Shown piece after piece: positions 62,444 through 64,000 of a stretch of 64,000 bases of DNA. The first letter of the stretch is position 1. Each line of letters begins with the position of its first letter. The position numbers were made by a program, and so were the translations under genes. The notes under the pieces are model-generated. The model had not been told where the DNA came from, made no database searches, and worked only from the letters and a program-made list of their open reading frames with translations. The stretch is from Algoriphagus oliviformis (GTDB lineage Bacteria; Bacteroidota; Bacteroidia; Cytophagales; Cyclobacteriaceae), in NCBI RefSeq assembly GCF_017254915.1, contig NZ_JAFKCT010000014.1, positions 1 to 64,000 on the forward strand, read 5' to 3'.

Positions 62444-63277
62444 TTGAGAGTCGCCGTATTGCTGACATGCCACAACCGCAAGGAAAAGACGAAGGCATGC
62501 CTAGTCAATCTTTTCGAGCAGGAACTTCCCGAAAATACCTCCATGGAGGTATTCGTCTGCGATGACGGCTCTACCGACGGCACGGGTGCTATGCTACAGC
62601 AGAATTTCCCTGCGGTGAAGATAGTGCAGGGCGACGGCAACCAGTTTTGGGGTGGGGGAATGAGGATGGCTTGGAACATGGCCCTGGAGCAGGGCGGTTT
62701 CGATTTTTTCCTCTGGCTCAACGACGACACCTTCCTTTTTCCTCAGGCTCTTCAGAAACTTTTCCGCGACTATTTTTCTTTGGCATCCCCTAAGTCAATC
62801 TTGCTGGGAGCCTGCAAAGACCCCCGAACCGGTCGATTTTCCTTTGGCGGAAGCAGCGATAGCCAGGCCGTCATTCCCCAAGGCAGTCCCCAAGAGGTCA
62901 AATGGATCAACGGAAACCTGGTGCTGATTCCAAATGCGGTTGCGGCCGAGCTTGGGAATCTCTCGGGAGACTTCACCCATTACTTGGGGGACTACGACTA
63001 CGGGCTTCGAGCCCAAAAAAAAGGAATCAAATGCTTCACGGCCAGCGAGTACCTCGCCGCCTGTGAGTCCAATTCCCTTCCCTATTGGGGGAGCACGGAG
63101 GTTCCGTTTGCAAAAAGATGGGAACTGCTCCACAGCGTGAAGGGATTGGCCATAGCAGAATATACAAGGTTTCTCAAGAGGCACTTCGGAAAGGGAAGAG
63201 CTTACAAAAACCTGGTGTCGAGCTACGGAAGAACCCTGTTTCCCAAGTTGTTTCTAAGGATAAGGGACATCGTTTGA
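62444..63277 (+). CDS. Family 2 glycosyltransferase
   Basis: A 277-residue inverting glycosyltransferase (GT-A fold). VAVLLTCHNRKEKT opens the nucleotide-binding domain, VFVCDDGSTDGTG carries the first Asp pair and FLWLNDDTF is the DxD metal motif. It is cytoplasmic, acting on a lipid-linked repeat unit. The frame begins with TTG at 62444, 8 bp after the fcl stop; the sequence LRVAVLL then matches the normal family N-terminus and no ATG is available upstream. The donor sugar may be fucose or xylose, judging from the neighbouring genes. Confidence 0.85.
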   Translation: MRVAVLLTCHNRKEKTKACLVNLFEQELPENTSMEVFVCDDGSTDGTGAMLQQNFPAVKIVQGDGNQFWGGGMRMAWNMALEQGGFDFFLWLNDDTFLFPQALQKLFRDYFSLASPKSILLGACKDPRTGRFSFGGSSDSQAVIPQGSPQEVKWINGNLVLIPNAVAAELGNLSGDFTHYLGDYDYGLRAQKKGIKCFTASEYLAACESNSLPYWGSTEVPFAKRWELLHSVKGLAIAEYTRFLKRHFGKGRAYKNLVSSYGRTLFPKLFLRIRDIV

Positions 63278-63301
63278 CCTGCTTTGGTCTAGCCTAAACA
63301 A

Positions 63302-64000
63302 ATGAAGGTAGCCTTCGACGGTCAAATATTCGGAATGCAAAAGTATGGCGGGATCTCCCGCTACTTTGCCAGGCTCGCCGAGGAACTCGAGCAGCAGAAA
63401 ATACAAACCCGGGTTTACGCCGGTTACCATATCAACTCCTATCTGAAAGGAGAGGGAAGTCTGGTCAAAGGGCAATACCTGGACAGGTATCCCAAGCGGA
63501 CCATCCGGATGTTCAGAAAGTGGAACGGCATCCGGGCCAGCCTGGCTTCGGGGATCTTTGGGCCAGATATAGTCCACGAGACTTACTTTTCCCCCAAAGC
63601 TACACTGAAGGGTAAAGGGCCGACCGTAGTGACGGTCTATGACATGATCCAAGAGTTGTTTCCCGAGCGATTTTCCCCTTCCCAAATCCATACCGAGGAA
63701 AAGCGTGCGGCCCTGGCCAGGGCAGACCATATCATCAGCATCTCCCACAATACCAAGAAAGACCTCTGCGAGCTTTTTGGCACTGCTCCGGAGAAAGTCT
63801 CGGTCACGCACCTCGCTGCCGACCCCGTCTTGAAGACGGATTTCAAAAAGAAGGAGACAGCAGGGGAAAAGCCCTATTTTTTATACGTGGGACTGCGATT
63901 GGACTACAAAAATTTCAGACTGCTGGCTCAGGCTTTTGCGGCCTCCGAGCGATTGATGAGGGATTTTCGCATCATGGCCTTTGGAGGAGGAGGATTCAAT
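63302..64000 (+). CDS. Family 4 glycosyltransferase (3' end cut by window)
   Basis: The first 233 codons of a glycosyltransferase that runs off the window. MKVAFDGQIFGMQKYGGISR opens the N-terminal GT-B domain with the usual glycine-rich acceptor loop, VHETYFSPK and VVTVYDMIQELFPE follow, and PYFLYVGLRLDYKNFRLLAQAF starts the C-terminal GT-B domain. The retaining-GT4 E-x7-E signature would lie beyond the window end. It begins 24 bp after the preceding stop, in the same polysaccharide operon. Confidence 0.87.
   Translation, partial: MKVAFDGQIFGMQKYGGISRYFARLAEELEQQKIQTRVYAGYHINSYLKGEGSLVKGQYLDRYPKRTIRMFRKWNGIRASLASGIFGPDIVHETYFSPKATLKGKGPTVVTVYDMIQELFPERFSPSQIHTEEKRAALARADHIISISHNTKKDLCELFGTAPEKVSVTHLAADPVLKTDFKKKETAGEKPYFLYVGLRLDYKNFRLLAQAFAASERLMRDFRIMAFGGGGFN

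Overview
The window looks like a chromosomal segment of a marine or soil Bacteroidota of the Cytophagales type (Algoriphagus/Cyclobacteriaceae-like). This is inferred from the gene families: a SusC/SusD pair with its own ECF sigma factor and FecR anti-sigma factor, FtsX-type 'MLKNY' permeases, DUF1080 and Tat-exported Gfo/Idh proteins, and a Bacteroidota -7 promoter element (TAnnTTTG). No rRNA, tRNA, CRISPR array or transposase gene was found.

Layout. 1-3650: a repeat-rich intergenic stretch, a DUF2306 membrane protein and two secreted proteins. 3970-16380: three large FtsX-like ABC permeases, an ABC ATPase and a TolC-like outer-membrane protein, with a DUF1080 hydrolase and a Gfo/Idh oxidoreductase between permeases 2 and 3. 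16470-18890: an OmpA lipoprotein, a DUF4136 lipoprotein and a zinc-ribbon protein. 19025-22290: a polysaccharide export pair (Wza-like plus Wzc-like tyrosine kinase). 22560-24170: an LVIVD lipoprotein. 24250-29500: a minus-strand cassette of an ATP-grasp enzyme, an orphan protease-prodomain protein and a subtilase carrying three hemopexin propellers. 30090-30540: a DoxX gene bracketed by two copies of a small inverted-repeat element. 30940-46250: a polysaccharide/sugar-acid utilisation locus (sigma, FecR, SusC, SusD, BNR_4 protein, PQQ sugar dehydrogenase-cytochrome c, Nramp-like transporter, epimerase-like and DHDPS-like enzymes, beta-propeller). 46810-53460: kdsB, small enzymes, secreted amidohydrolase and peptidases, and a response regulator. 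53630-58690: groEL/groES, an unknown protein and an M1 peptidase. 59360-64000: the start of a surface-polysaccharide cluster (ManC, UDP-glucuronate decarboxylase, GDP-fucose synthase, two glycosyltransferases, the last cut by the window end).

Most unusual content. The subtilase at 26158-29499 has a closed four-bladed hemopexin propeller inserted inside its catalytic domain, between the oxyanion Asn and the catalytic Ser, plus two more propellers at the C-terminus, all on an exact 54-residue period. Just downstream lie a free-standing protein resembling its own prodomain and an ATP-grasp ligase, so the three may form an undescribed protease/inhibitor/ligase system. A second notable signal is a dispersed MITE-like element of about 150-208 bp with imperfect terminal inverted repeats, present three times.

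The sugar locus suggests periplasmic oxidation of a sugar by the PQQ dehydrogenase followed by an epimerase/aldolase-type catabolic step. It also carries an Nramp-like transporter without the canonical metal-binding motifs. Functional statements rest on recognition by eye; no database search was possible.
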